NCBI GenBank assembly: GCA_019637355.1 | Contig: JAHBVT010000001.1 | Span: 2,635,192 to 2,699,191 of the forward strand | Direction: 5' to 3' | Source of the DNA: Gemmatimonadaceae bacterium | GTDB lineage: Bacteria; Gemmatimonadota; Gemmatimonadetes; Gemmatimonadales; Gemmatimonadaceae | DNA length: 64,000 bases | Shown here: positions 42,901-51,880 of the stretch, one piece after another | How the letters are laid out: the number at the start of each line of letters is the position of its first letter | How positions within the stretch are numbered: position 1 is the stretch's first letter | Notes under the pieces: model-generated | Databases searched by the model: none | What the model saw: only the letters and a program-made list of their open reading frames with translations | Told to the model about the DNA's origin: nothing | Position numbers and translations under genes: made by a program

Positions 42901-43695
42901 ATGGAACCTGCCGCCAACCACGAAACCCTGCTCCTCTGGCACCGCCTGCTCGGCTATCCGGTGGTGTTCGTCGTCGCGCCGTTGGCGCTCGCCACCTTCG
43001 CGGGGCGCGGCAAGCATCGTTGGGCCGGCATTGGCTATGCCGTCGGGATGCTCCTGCTCTACCTCTCGGGCTCCATCCTGACCTTCACGCAGTACGCCTA
43101 CGGCAGCTGGGAGTTCGGGCGCAACGTCGTCTTCAACCTGATGGGCCTGCTCTTCGTGCTACACGGGGTGCGGGCCATCTGGCTGTGGCGACACCCAAAT
43201 GCGCCGCGCCCCACGGCGCTCGACCGCAGCCTGCGCCACGCCTTCACCATCACGCTGGCGGTGATGCTTGCGCTGGCGGTCTTCAAGAACACACCGCTGC
43301 GCGTGTTCACGGTGCTGGGGCTGCTGCTCTGGTGGCAGGACCGCGCTGACTGGCGCGCCGGCTTCGATCGCGCCGCACTTTATGCACGGCACGCGCGCTA
43401 CATCCTCGCCAGCTATTTCTACGCGCTCACCGTGGCGTCACTCGTGCACCTGCGCGACGAGCTCGGTGCCAATGCGCGTTGGCTCTGGCCGGCGGCGCTC
43501 GGCGTGCTCGCCATCTGGATCGCCAACGGAGCGGCCACGCCCGGGCACCCGTGGCGGCGGCGCATCCAACCTTGGGCCGTTGCCGGCGTGCTCGCGATCG
43601 CCACGGCCTTCGGCGCCTACGCCCTGCACGAAGTGCGCCGCGATGGCCTCGCTACACTCCCCAGTCCCCCGCCGGAAGCAGTCCGACGTCCCTGA
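42901..43695 (+). CDS. Polytopic membrane protein, unknown function
   Basis: The protein is 264 aa with about seven to eight transmembrane helices, starting with LLLWHRLLGYPVVFVVAPLALA. Conserved-looking His and Arg residues lie at helix ends (HRLLGYP, GVRAIWLWRHP). This resembles DUF2306-type membrane proteins, but I would not assign it. ATG 42901 is 52 bases from the divergent YdeI-like gene. The last 44 bases overlap the convergent nucleotidyltransferase-like gene. Confidence 0.7.
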   Translation: MEPAANHETLLLWHRLLGYPVVFVVAPLALATFAGRGKHRWAGIGYAVGMLLLYLSGSILTFTQYAYGSWEFGRNVVFNLMGLLFVLHGVRAIWLWRHPNAPRPTALDRSLRHAFTITLAVMLALAVFKNTPLRVFTVLGLLLWWQDRADWRAGFDRAALYARHARYILASYFYALTVASLVHLRDELGANARWLWPAALGVLAIWIANGAATPGHPWRRRIQPWAVAGVLAIATAFGAYALHEVRRDGLATLPSPPPEAVRRP

Positions 43696-44290
43696 TGCGG
43701 GCGAAGTCGATCAAGTCTTTGGGATCGCGACGCGGGCCCTTGAGCTGCGCCACGTAGCTCAGGTGCAAGCAGGGAATGGCGTGCCCGCCGCTGGAGCGCG
43801 CGACGTGGCCCACGATCGGCGCCTGCATCGCGATGTGATGACGTCCGTCGCAGGTGTGCAGCACGCTACCGAAGATGCGGAACGGCAACGCGTCCACGCA
43901 GCGAAGGCGACGCGCCTGCTGCACGTCATCGCGGCGAAACTTCAGCTTGCGCCGCCGCATCCGCGCCGGAAGGCTGTGCTCGTTGAGGCGCAGGTGCCAG
44001 GCCCCGCGCAGCGCCCCGAACAGCGACATCGTGTAGTGCTGCCACAGGCTGTAGCCGGCCCGGGCGAAGGCTGCCTCGATCGCCGGGAACGCGGCATCGT
44101 CGAACAAGAGGTCGACGTCATCGTGCTGGCGATGGAAGGTCCCGAGCGTGAACGGGATCGCCAATCCGCCCCCGAGCACCCAGGGCAGGCCGTCGAGGAT
44201 CTCCGCCAGCTCATCGATGCATCCGGGGTCGCAGGCGGTCGCGGCTCGCTCACCGCGCCTCCGCCAGTGCCACTCGAGCCGCGCTGCCAT
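43652..44290 (-). CDS. Nucleotidyltransferase-fold protein
   Basis: The protein is 212 aa. LGGGLAIPFTLGTFHRQHDDVDLLFDD (residues about 39-65) has the Gly motif and D-x-D of the Pol-beta superfamily, like aminoglycoside nucleotidyltransferase and lincosamide-type ANT proteins. A C-terminal DPKDLIDFARI matches the same superfamily. It could modify a small molecule or be a toxin-like NTase; substrate unknown. It has a 12-base gap to the UPF0182 gene upstream on the same strand. Confidence 0.72.
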   Translation of the reverse strand: MAARLEWHWRRRGERAATACDPGCIDELAEILDGLPWVLGGGLAIPFTLGTFHRQHDDVDLLFDDAAFPAIEAAFARAGYSLWQHYTMSLFGALRGAWHLRLNEHSLPARMRRRKLKFRRDDVQQARRLRCVDALPFRIFGSVLHTCDGRHHIAMQAPIVGHVARSSGGHAIPCLHLSYVAQLKGPRRDPKDLIDFARIRDVGLLPAGDWGV

Positions 44291-44302
44291 CCGCCTCCCG
44301 CG

Positions 44303-47083
44303 CTAGGGTGTGCCGCGAGCCTCCTGCAGGCGCCGGAGCACGTCGCCGAGTCGCTGCATCTCGGCGCCGTACGTCGCCCAGTCGTCCGCCCGCTGGGCGG
44401 CCCGCGCCCTATCGTAGTGCTCACGGGCCTGCCGCACCAGCGCCTCGAGCTCCGCGTTCCGTGCGCCGGGCTGGGCGCCCGTGGGAGCGCCTGCCCCAGC
44501 GGGCCCCGCCGTCGTCGTTGCCGGACGTGGCCGCGCTCCTGCGCTCGCCCCCGATCCGAACAGCAGTCGCAGACCCTCCTCGAGCGTCTCCTCCATCACC
44601 ACGCGGCCCTCGTGCGCCACGATCACGCGCTTGAGCTCGGGGATCTTGCCGCCCTGCGCGCGCAGGTACAGCGGCTGCACGTACAGCAGCGAGGCCTCGA
44701 TCGGGATCACCAGCAATTCGCCGCGGATCACCTCTGAGCCACCCTGGTCCCACAGCGAGACTTGGCGCGACACTTCGGTGTCTTGATTGATGCGATTCGC
44801 GATCTGCGTCGGTCCGAACACCAGGCTCTGCCGCGGGAAGCGATACGCGATCAGCTTGCCGTAGTGCTCGCCGTCGTTCCGCGCCACCATCCACGCGGCC
44901 AAGTTGTCCTTCTGCCGCGGCGTGAACGGCCGCATCATCAGGTACTCGGCCTCCTGCTCGCCCGGCAGGCGCATCACGATGTGCCGCGCGTAGCCGCTGC
45001 GCACCGCACCGCGCTGCGCCGCCGGGATCTGCCACTGGTCTTCCCGGTGGTAGAACGTCTCCGGGTCCGTCATATGGAAGGTGGCATATAGGCCCGTCTG
45101 CGCGCGGAACAGGTCCTCCGGATAGCGCATATGCTTGCGCAGGTCCGCCGGCATTTCGTCGAGCGGACGCAGCAGCCCCGGATAGATGCGGCTCAGCGTG
45201 TTGATCATCGGGTCGCTGGGATCCACCAACCAGGCCCGCACATCGCCGTCGTAGGCGTCGATCGCCACCTTCACGCTGTTGCGCAGGTAGTTCGAGCCGT
45301 CGCTGATGCGGGCCGAGTAGGGATAGCGGTCGGTTGAGGTATACGCGTCGAGCATCCACACGAGGCGCCCGTCGTCCGTCACCACGACATAGGGATCGGC
45401 GTCGAAGGTCAGGAACGGCAGCGCCAGCTCCGCACGCGCCCGCACCTGCTGGTTAAACAAGATCTTCGTGCTGTCGGTCAGGTCGCCCGAGAGCAGGATG
45501 TTCACCGACCCGAAGCGGATTGCGAAGGCCAGGCGCCGCCAGTACGCATTGAGCGGCACGCCGGCGCGGCCCTGGTACGTGGAGTACACCGCCTGCTCGC
45601 CCTCGGCCGAGGGGAAGTCGAACTCACGCTGCCGCGACGGCGCCATCACCCACGAGCGCGACAGCTCGCCGAAGTACACCTGCGGCCGCGAGATCGTGAT
45701 GCCGCGGCTCGTCGTCGGCGGCAGGTCCTGCACCCAGAGCACAGGCAGGCCCTGCTCGGTGAACTCGTTCGACGGGCCGAGCGTCAGCCCCATCCCGTGC
45801 GTGAACGTCAGGTGCTCGTTGACGAAGGTCCGCGTCGGCAGCGCCGCTGGATCCAGCTCGCGCACCGACAGCAGCACGTGCCGCATCTGGCCATCCACCG
45901 TGTAGCGGTCGTCGTCCACCCCCACGAAGTCATAGTAGGTGCGGATGGACTGGATCTGCCCGAAGGTCTGCAGCAGCGGCTCGCGGTCCCAGAGCCGCAC
46001 GTTGTCGATCGTCGCGCGGTTGGCGGCGATGTCGCGCGCCGAGAGCTCCTGCGCACCGGCCAGCTCGCGCCGCTCCACGTCGTCGAGGCTCCACGCGCGC
46101 CGCGTGGCCGCGATGTGGTGCGTGATTTGCGCCGACTCGCGCGCCAGCTCGTTCGGCTGCACGACGATGCGCTGCACGATGCTCGGGACGATGCCGTTCA
46201 CCAGCGCCGTCAGCAGCACGTTGCCGACCACGACGATGGCCGCCACGCGCGCGAGGATGCCGCGGCGCGCCGCCCACAGCATCGCCGCAGCCGCCACCAG
46301 CAGCAGCGCGCCGAGGATCTGCAGCCCGGGCGCGCGCACGTGCAGGTCGGTCCAGCTCGCGCCCTGCAGCGGGCCGTGCGATCCGAACAGCAGCGAGGGC
46401 ACGCCCACGAGCCAGGTGCGGATGCCCGCGAGCACCAACCACAGCGCCGCGAGTACCGCCAGGTGCCACTCCGCCGCGCGGTCCACGCGCAGCCGCCCCA
46501 GGCGGAACCCGATGTCGCCGCGCACCACGTAGATCGGCACCGCCACCAACACCAGCGCCACGAAGCTCAATCCCGAGAGCCAGTCCAGCGCCACTTGCAT
46601 CGCCGGCAGCGTGAACACGTAGTACGCGATGTCGCGGTTGAAGATCGGATCCACGTCGCCGAATGGCGTGCGGTACCAGAACTGGATCAGCGTCCGCCAG
46701 CGCGAGGCCAGTCCCGTACCCAGCATCAGGGAGAAGAACAGCGCGCCCGGCAGCGCCGCCAGCTGCGCCACCCGCACGAGGAACTTGGCGCGCATCTGCA
46801 CGCCGCCCTCGGCCAGCACGATGAAGCTCTCGGCCGAACGCTCCAACCCGCGCAGCGCGAAGCGCGCCGTGCCGTAGAGCCCGAGGAAACCCAGCACGAA
46901 CGCCGTCGCGCCGAGGAAGAGCTGCGCCGTGATCTTCAGCGTGAACACGCGCTCGAAGCCGATCTCGCGGAACCACAGCCAGTCGGTGAGCGCCGTCGCC
47001 AGCGCGGGAATCGCCAGCGCCACCACGATGAGCGCGATGGCGACGAGCGACCCGCGCCGCTGGAATGCAGAGGGAGTGGTCAT
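44303..47083 (-). CDS. UPF0182 family large membrane protein
   Basis: The protein is 926 aa. Seven N-terminal transmembrane helices (about residues 13-300) are followed by a large extracytoplasmic domain with UPF0182 landmarks (DPIFNRDIAYYVFTLP, NEHLTFTHGMGL, YFGELS, RYPEDLFRAQ, MMRPFTP and the C-terminal acidic coiled helix). There is a long Ala/Gly/Pro linker before the end. The family is widespread in actinobacteria and other phyla and has no assigned reaction. Its ATG overlaps the DinB-gene stop by four bases. Confidence 0.93.
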   Translation of the reverse strand: MTTPSAFQRRGSLVAIALIVVALAIPALATALTDWLWFREIGFERVFTLKITAQLFLGATAFVLGFLGLYGTARFALRGLERSAESFIVLAEGGVQMRAKFLVRVAQLAALPGALFFSLMLGTGLASRWRTLIQFWYRTPFGDVDPIFNRDIAYYVFTLPAMQVALDWLSGLSFVALVLVAVPIYVVRGDIGFRLGRLRVDRAAEWHLAVLAALWLVLAGIRTWLVGVPSLLFGSHGPLQGASWTDLHVRAPGLQILGALLLVAAAAMLWAARRGILARVAAIVVVGNVLLTALVNGIVPSIVQRIVVQPNELARESAQITHHIAATRRAWSLDDVERRELAGAQELSARDIAANRATIDNVRLWDREPLLQTFGQIQSIRTYYDFVGVDDDRYTVDGQMRHVLLSVRELDPAALPTRTFVNEHLTFTHGMGLTLGPSNEFTEQGLPVLWVQDLPPTTSRGITISRPQVYFGELSRSWVMAPSRQREFDFPSAEGEQAVYSTYQGRAGVPLNAYWRRLAFAIRFGSVNILLSGDLTDSTKILFNQQVRARAELALPFLTFDADPYVVVTDDGRLVWMLDAYTSTDRYPYSARISDGSNYLRNSVKVAIDAYDGDVRAWLVDPSDPMINTLSRIYPGLLRPLDEMPADLRKHMRYPEDLFRAQTGLYATFHMTDPETFYHREDQWQIPAAQRGAVRSGYARHIVMRLPGEQEAEYLMMRPFTPRQKDNLAAWMVARNDGEHYGKLIAYRFPRQSLVFGPTQIANRINQDTEVSRQVSLWDQGGSEVIRGELLVIPIEASLLYVQPLYLRAQGGKIPELKRVIVAHEGRVVMEETLEEGLRLLFGSGASAGARPRPATTTAGPAGAGAPTGAQPGARNAELEALVRQAREHYDRARAAQRADDWATYGAEMQRLGDVLRRLQEARGTP

Positions 47084-47601
47084 CTCGAGGGGGGAGTGGG
47101 GGAAGCGGCCAGCGCCTGCCGCGCGATGCGCTTCAGCAGCGCCACCTGGCCGGTGTGATAGACATCGTGTTCGGCGAGCGATCGGATCATCGCCCGCTGC
47201 GTGATCGCCGAGCCCGGCGGGTCGCCCGGCCGGTCCTTCACGCGGGCGGCACGCGCCGCCTCATCCATCGCCGTGACCTGCGCCAGCATCGCCGCGTGCG
47301 CCGCGTCCAACGAGCGCAACAGCGTGTGCCACGCTGCGTCGTCCGCCTTCGCGGGCATCGGAGGCCAATCGCCGTTCACCGGCTCCGATGGCACGCCGCC
47401 CTGCGCACGCGCCAGCACTTCTTCGGTCCAGCTCCGCATATGCAGCACGATCTCCCAGATCGTGTGCACGCCGTCGCCGGCACGGTACGCCGCCTCGGCG
47501 GGCGTCAGGTCGGCAAGGACGTCGCTGCGAGACGGGCCGTGCCAGGGGGAGCCATCGTGCGCGCGCCGCAGCGCGTCGCCAAGTCGGTCGCGGGGGGCCA
47601 T
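47080..47601 (-). CDS. DinB-family putative metalloenzyme
   Basis: The protein is 173 aa. It is a four-helix DinB/YfiT-like bundle with metal-ligand His in VLHMRSW and AEHDVYHTGQ. Family members include thiol transferases that use mycothiol or bacillithiol; the thiol partner here is unknown. ATG 47599-47601 is followed by MAPRDRL. It overlaps the UPF0182 start, so the two are co-translated. It is divergent from the hydrolase at 47699. Confidence 0.85.
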   Translation of the reverse strand: MAPRDRLGDALRRAHDGSPWHGPSRSDVLADLTPAEAAYRAGDGVHTIWEIVLHMRSWTEEVLARAQGGVPSEPVNGDWPPMPAKADDAAWHTLLRSLDAAHAAMLAQVTAMDEAARAARVKDRPGDPPGSAITQRAMIRSLAEHDVYHTGQVALLKRIARQALAASPTPPSR

Positions 47602-47698
47602 ATGCGTAATATGGCCACTGGACACGACACGCGTGAGAGAAGAAAACCGATTTCGCATCGCGCCGTAGGGAGCGGCATCCCTAACCGATGGATCTCGT

Positions 47699-48586
47699 AT
47701 GCTCCGAACGTTCACGCTCGCAACGGGGCTCGCGCTGCTCGCGCCGGCCGCCGTCCACGCCCAAGCAGCCTTCACGGCAGAAGTCTCGGGTCGCGGCACA
47801 CCCGTGCTCTTCATCCCCGGACTCACGAACAACGGCGAGGTCTGGCGCAGCACCGCCGCCGAGTTCGCCCGTGACCACGAGGTGCACGTGCTCTCGCTGG
47901 CCGGCTTCGCCGGCGCGCCGCCCGTCGCGACCGATCCTGGCTGGCTGGAGCGCCAACGCGACGCCATCGTCGCGTACATCCGCGAACGCCGTCTCGACCG
48001 CCCGGTGCTGGTCGGCCACTCACTCGGCGGTGTGCTGGCGCTGTGGATCGCCGTCGAGCATCCCGAGCTTCCGTCCGCCGTCGTCAACATCGACGGACTC
48101 CCGTTCATCGGCGCGACGATGAATCCCGACGCCACCGCTGAATCGATGCGGCCGATGGCCGAGCAGATGCGCACGATGATGTCCAGCCCGAACGCCAAGG
48201 AGAACTACCTGCGGATGCAGGGCGCGCAGTTGCGGATGATGGTGCACGACAGCGCCGCGCAGGCGATGCTGGCCCGCCACGGCCGCGACAGCGATATGGC
48301 GACGATGGCGGTGGCGATGTACGATATGTGGCGCCTCGACCTCCGGGCCGACCTCGCCCGCGTCCGCGTCCCCGTGCTCAACCTGCACGCCTGGATCGCC
48401 TATGAGTCGATGGGCCAGACCCGCGCCGCCGTCGAGCGCCTGATGACCGGCCAGTACGCCACGCTCGCGGATGCGACGCTGCGCATCCACGACCAGGCGT
48501 ATCACTTCATTATGCTCGACGAACCCGAGTGGACGCAGCGCGAGATGCGGGACTTCCTCGCGCGCGTCGCCGCGATGCGGCGCTAG
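47699..48586 (+). CDS. Secreted alpha/beta-hydrolase
   Basis: The protein is 295 aa. A signal peptide (MLRTFTLATGLALLAPAAVHAQ) is followed by the core: PVLFIPGLTNNGEVW, nucleophile GHSLGGVLAL, a helical cap rich in Met (MRPMAEQMRTMM), and a catalytic His near the end (HDQAYHFIM). It is probably a periplasmic esterase or lactonase-like enzyme. The 97-base gap upstream is shared with the DinB gene and holds AT-rich TATGCGTAATATGG, which may be promoter DNA. Confidence 0.85.
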   Translation: MLRTFTLATGLALLAPAAVHAQAAFTAEVSGRGTPVLFIPGLTNNGEVWRSTAAEFARDHEVHVLSLAGFAGAPPVATDPGWLERQRDAIVAYIRERRLDRPVLVGHSLGGVLALWIAVEHPELPSAVVNIDGLPFIGATMNPDATAESMRPMAEQMRTMMSSPNAKENYLRMQGAQLRMMVHDSAAQAMLARHGRDSDMATMAVAMYDMWRLDLRADLARVRVPVLNLHAWIAYESMGQTRAAVERLMTGQYATLADATLRIHDQAYHFIMLDEPEWTQREMRDFLARVAAMRR

Positions 48587-48607
48587 CCCGCGGCCGGGCC
48601 GGCGACG

Positions 48608-48886
48608 TCAGGCTTCCGTCGCCGGCTTCGGCGTGCGCTTGCGGCTGCCGAAGTGCGCCCCGCGCTCGCGCGGCTGCGCCAGCTGGAACAGGCGGTTCGT
48701 GTAGAACGCGACGATGCGCTCCTGCACCGACGTGCGCGTGTCGTTCGACGCCGCACGGAACGGCGCGTAGCGCTGCGGGTCGCCGCTCACCGTGAACCAC
48801 CACCACGACTCGTCCGCGCCGCGCTGCGCTTCCACGGTGCACGCGTACTGCCGATCGTCCGCCACGAACTCAAACCCCTTGATCAT
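48608..48886 (-). CDS. Small basic protein of unknown function, coupled to helicase
   Basis: The protein is 92 aa, with its ATG overlapping the helicase stop (ATGA). The N-half is beta-rich with FVADDRQYACTVEAQRG and an aromatic cluster WWWFTVSGDPQRYAPF. The tail is Arg/Lys-rich (RERGAHFGSRKRTPKP). The basic tail and coupling to a DEAD-box helicase suggest nucleic-acid binding; this is inference. Confidence 0.7.
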   Translation of the reverse strand: MIKGFEFVADDRQYACTVEAQRGADESWWWFTVSGDPQRYAPFRAASNDTRTSVQERIVAFYTNRLFQLAQPRERGAHFGSRKRTPKPATEA

Positions 48887-50619
48887 TCCCCTGCTCCTTC
48901 GGCGCGATCGCGCCGTACGAGAATTCGCTTGCCCTTGATCGTCGCCTTCGCCATTGCCGCGAGGATGTCGCTCGCCGCGTCCTGCGGCACGTCCACCAGC
49001 GAGTGACGGTCGAAGACGGTGATCGTGCCGATGCGCGTCGCCGCAATGCCCGCCTCGTTGGCGATCGCACCCACGAGATCGCCGGGACGCACCTTCAGCT
49101 TGCGACCGGCACCCACGTACAGCCGCGTCATCGCCGCGGCGCCCTTCGTCGAGCCCTTGCCCGCTCCCCTCCCCGCTCCCTTCGCCGCGCGCTCGGTCTT
49201 GCGCTCCGCGCGCATCGCGGCGCGTTCGCGCGCCGGATGCCGCTCACGCTGCGCGGCGCTGGGAATCTCCTGCTCTTCCGCCTCCGGCTCGCCCTGCCCG
49301 CGCGCCAGCAGCTTGGACGCCGCCGCCGCGATATCGAGCGCGTCGAACTCCGCCGCCAGCGGCGTCACCATCGCCCGCCACGCCTCGAGACCACCCTCCA
49401 GCAGCGCCTCACGCAGCGCCGCCTGCGCCTGCTCGGCGCGCTTCACCTTCAGGTCCGCCACCGTCGGCAGCGGCGCTAGTTCGATTGGACGCCCCGTCGC
49501 GCGCTCGAAGTTCCGCAGCATCCGCTGCTCGCGCGGCTCGACCAGCGTAATCGCCGTGCCTGTGCGGCCGGCGCGGCCCGTCCGCCCGATGCGGTGCACG
49601 TACGCTTCGGTCGCTGAGGGCACGTCGTAGTTGACCACGTGCGAGACGTGCTGCACGTCCAGCCCGCGTGCCGCCACGTCCGTCGCCACGAGCAGTTCCG
49701 CACCCTTCGAGCGGAAGCGCTTCATCACGCGGTCACGCTGGTCCTGCGAGAGCCCGCCGTGCAGCGCCTCGGCGCCGTAGCCCTGCGCCTTCAGCGTCTC
49801 CGAGACTTCGTCCACTTCGGTGCGCGTGCGGCAGAACACGATCGCGCTGGTTGGCTGCTCCACGTCAAGGATGCGTCCCAGCGCCGCCGTCTTGTATGCG
49901 CGCGTCACCAAGTAGGCCACCTGCTTCACCTTCGCGACCGCACCGGCCTTCACCTTCTCGCGCTCGATGGTGATCGTCTCGGGGTCGCGCAAATGCGTCC
50001 GTGCGATCGCCGCGATGCGCGGCGCCAGCGTCGCCGAGAACAAGGCGACCTGCTTCTCCGCCGGCGTCTCGGCCAGGATCGCCTCGAGGTCCTCGGCGAA
50101 GCCCATATCGAGCATCTCGTCAGCCTCGTCCAGCACCACCGTACGCAGGTTCGCGAGGAACACCGTGCGGCGGCGGATGTGGTCGAGTGCGCGGCCCGGC
50201 GTCGCGATCACCACGTCCACTCCACGCTTGAGCGCGCGGATCTGGCCGTCCATCGGCGTACCACCGTAGATCGGCACCGCCACCGCCCCGCTGGCGTGTC
50301 CGTAGCGGTAGATCGCCTCGGCCACCTGCATCGCGAGTTCGCGCGTGGGCACCAGCACCAGCGCGCTGGTCCGCTCGCGCGGCGGCGCGTCCGTGCGGAT
50401 GTGCGATACCAGCGGCAGCGCGAACGCGGCCGTCTTGCCCGTACCCGTCGCCGCTTGCGCCAGCACGTCCCGGCCCGCCAGCAACGCCGGAATCGCCGCG
50501 CGCTGGATCGGCGTCGGCTCTTCGTAGCCCAAGGCCGCGAGCGCGGCCAATGTCGTGTCTGGAAGACCTAGGGCGCTGAATCCCTCGGACGAGGGAGCAG
50601 AAGGCGCGCGCGTAGGCAT
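48883..50619 (-). CDS. deaD: DEAD-box RNA helicase with C-terminal RNA-binding domain
   Basis: The protein is 578 aa. The Q motif GYEEPTPIQ, AQAATGTGKT, PTRELAMQ, TPGRALD, VLDEADEMLDMGFAEDLE, SAT and HRIGRTGRAG are all intact. A basic linker (about 460-500) precedes a DbpA-type RNA-binding domain (TRLYVGAGRKLKVRPGDLVGAIANEAG), as in DeaD/CsdA. It remodels RNA in ribosome assembly or cold adaptation. The start is odd: GGAGG directly abuts ATG 50617-50619, too close for normal use, so either the message is leaderless or initiation is weak. Confidence 0.93.
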   Translation of the reverse strand: MPTRAPSAPSSEGFSALGLPDTTLAALAALGYEEPTPIQRAAIPALLAGRDVLAQAATGTGKTAAFALPLVSHIRTDAPPRERTSALVLVPTRELAMQVAEAIYRYGHASGAVAVPIYGGTPMDGQIRALKRGVDVVIATPGRALDHIRRRTVFLANLRTVVLDEADEMLDMGFAEDLEAILAETPAEKQVALFSATLAPRIAAIARTHLRDPETITIEREKVKAGAVAKVKQVAYLVTRAYKTAALGRILDVEQPTSAIVFCRTRTEVDEVSETLKAQGYGAEALHGGLSQDQRDRVMKRFRSKGAELLVATDVAARGLDVQHVSHVVNYDVPSATEAYVHRIGRTGRAGRTGTAITLVEPREQRMLRNFERATGRPIELAPLPTVADLKVKRAEQAQAALREALLEGGLEAWRAMVTPLAAEFDALDIAAAASKLLARGQGEPEAEEQEIPSAAQRERHPARERAAMRAERKTERAAKGAGRGAGKGSTKGAAAMTRLYVGAGRKLKVRPGDLVGAIANEAGIAATRIGTITVFDRHSLVDVPQDAASDILAAMAKATIKGKRILVRRDRAEGAGE

Positions 50620-50643
50620 CCTCCAAGATACACTACTTGCACG

Positions 50644-51231
50644 ATGAATTCCGTTGTTCGCGCCACGACGCGCACCCTCAAGCTCCAAGCCACCACGCTC
50701 GGCGGCTCAATTGCGGCCATTTGGGCCGGCTTCACGGCCCAGGTCGTGACCAACAATGCCGTGCTCGCCTGGGGCATCCATCCCCGCAGCAAGCAGGGAC
50801 TCTGGGGAATTCTCTTCGCCCCTTTCCTGCACGGGAGTACCGAGCACCTGCTTGCCAACACCGTGCCGCTGCTCGTGCTCGGCTGGCTGGTGATGCTGCG
50901 CGACGCCAAGCACTTCATCCCCGTCACACTGCTCTCGATGCTCGGCGCCGGACTGTTCGCGTGGACCTTCGGCGCGCCGGGCAGCGTGCACATCGGCGCC
51001 AGCGGCGTCGTGTTCGGCTACCTCGGTTTCCTGATGCTCGCCGGTTGGTATGCGCGATCACTCGGCGCCATCGCGCTCAGCGTGCTCGTGACGGTGCTCT
51101 GGGGTGGCGTGGTGGTCGGAGTGCTCCCCGGCCAGCCGGGCATCAGTTGGCAGGCGCACCTGGGCGGTTTTCTCGGAGGGATCCTCGCGGCGCGGACGCT
51201 CGCTCGATCCACCAGGCCCAGGGTACGATGA
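50644..51231 (+). CDS. Rhomboid-family intramembrane serine protease
   Basis: The protein is 195 aa with six helices. HGSTEHLLANT (residues 63-73) matches loop/TM2 of rhomboids, GASGVVFG holds the catalytic Ser120, and QAHLGGFLGG holds His172. It cleaves transmembrane substrates in the inner membrane. It starts 24 bases from the divergent helicase. Its last 89 bases overlap the convergent gene at 51143. Confidence 0.93.
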   Translation: MNSVVRATTRTLKLQATTLGGSIAAIWAGFTAQVVTNNAVLAWGIHPRSKQGLWGILFAPFLHGSTEHLLANTVPLLVLGWLVMLRDAKHFIPVTLLSMLGAGLFAWTFGAPGSVHIGASGVVFGYLGFLMLAGWYARSLGAIALSVLVTVLWGGVVVGVLPGQPGISWQAHLGGFLGGILAARTLARSTRPRVR

Positions 51232-51832
51232 TCCACCCCATCAGCGCACCGACCGCGACATCCTGAGCTGTCGGCGGCGGCGGAGCGAAGGCACCGCCCG
51301 CCCAGATCACCGTGCTCACCAGTACGAAGCTGACGATCGCCGCCCAGCCGCCGACGCCGCGCGGCCGGCACGCCGAGTACCACATCGCGATGCCGACAAT
51401 CCACATCGCGCCTTCGATCGCGAAGGTGCCGCCGATGGAATTCCACAAGCCGAGGCCGAGCAACGGCCCGCCGTGCGGCCACAGCGGCAAGTCCGGACGA
51501 TGCGTCACGAAGTCCAGCACCCAATGGCTGAGCACCAGGGCGCCAATCAACGCGGCGCCGTTGCGTGCCACGCCGCGCCAACGTGCCAGCCCGGCGAGCA
51601 CCGCCGCCCAGGCAAAGCCCATCAACAGGCTGTGCGTCCACGGATAGTGCACGAAGGCCAGCGGCGTGAAGGCCGTGTTGCCCGGTTCCACTTCCACGCG
51701 CTCGAGTCCGAGCAGCAGCAGGATCGGCCAGATCAGGTCCACGAACGAGACGGCGACGATGAACCAGCCGACGTGCACTTCCGGCTTGGCCTTCTTGGCG
51801 GCGAAGGCAACGGCGAGGTGACCGACGAACAC
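51143..51832 (-). CDS. YdjM/DUF457-like membrane-bound hydrolase-type protein
   Basis: The protein is 229 aa from GTG 51830-51832, with GGAG nine bases before it. It has five to six transmembrane helices. His/Asp residues in FVGHLAVAFAAKK, HYPWTHSLLMG, LSHWVLDFVTHRPDLPLW and FVDLIWP match the family of 'membrane-bound metal-dependent hydrolases' (YdjM-like). Its C-terminal 30 residues are read antisense to the rhomboid C-terminus. No substrate is known. Confidence 0.82.
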   Translation of the reverse strand: MFVGHLAVAFAAKKAKPEVHVGWFIVAVSFVDLIWPILLLLGLERVEVEPGNTAFTPLAFVHYPWTHSLLMGFAWAAVLAGLARWRGVARNGAALIGALVLSHWVLDFVTHRPDLPLWPHGGPLLGLGLWNSIGGTFAIEGAMWIVGIAMWYSACRPRGVGGWAAIVSFVLVSTVIWAGGAFAPPPPTAQDVAVGALMGWIIVPWAWWIERASAPRGSLRENRPGAPAN

Positions 51833-51880
51833 GTGAAGAACTCCGGCTTGGGGGGATGCCCAAACCTAGGTTGTCCTCCG

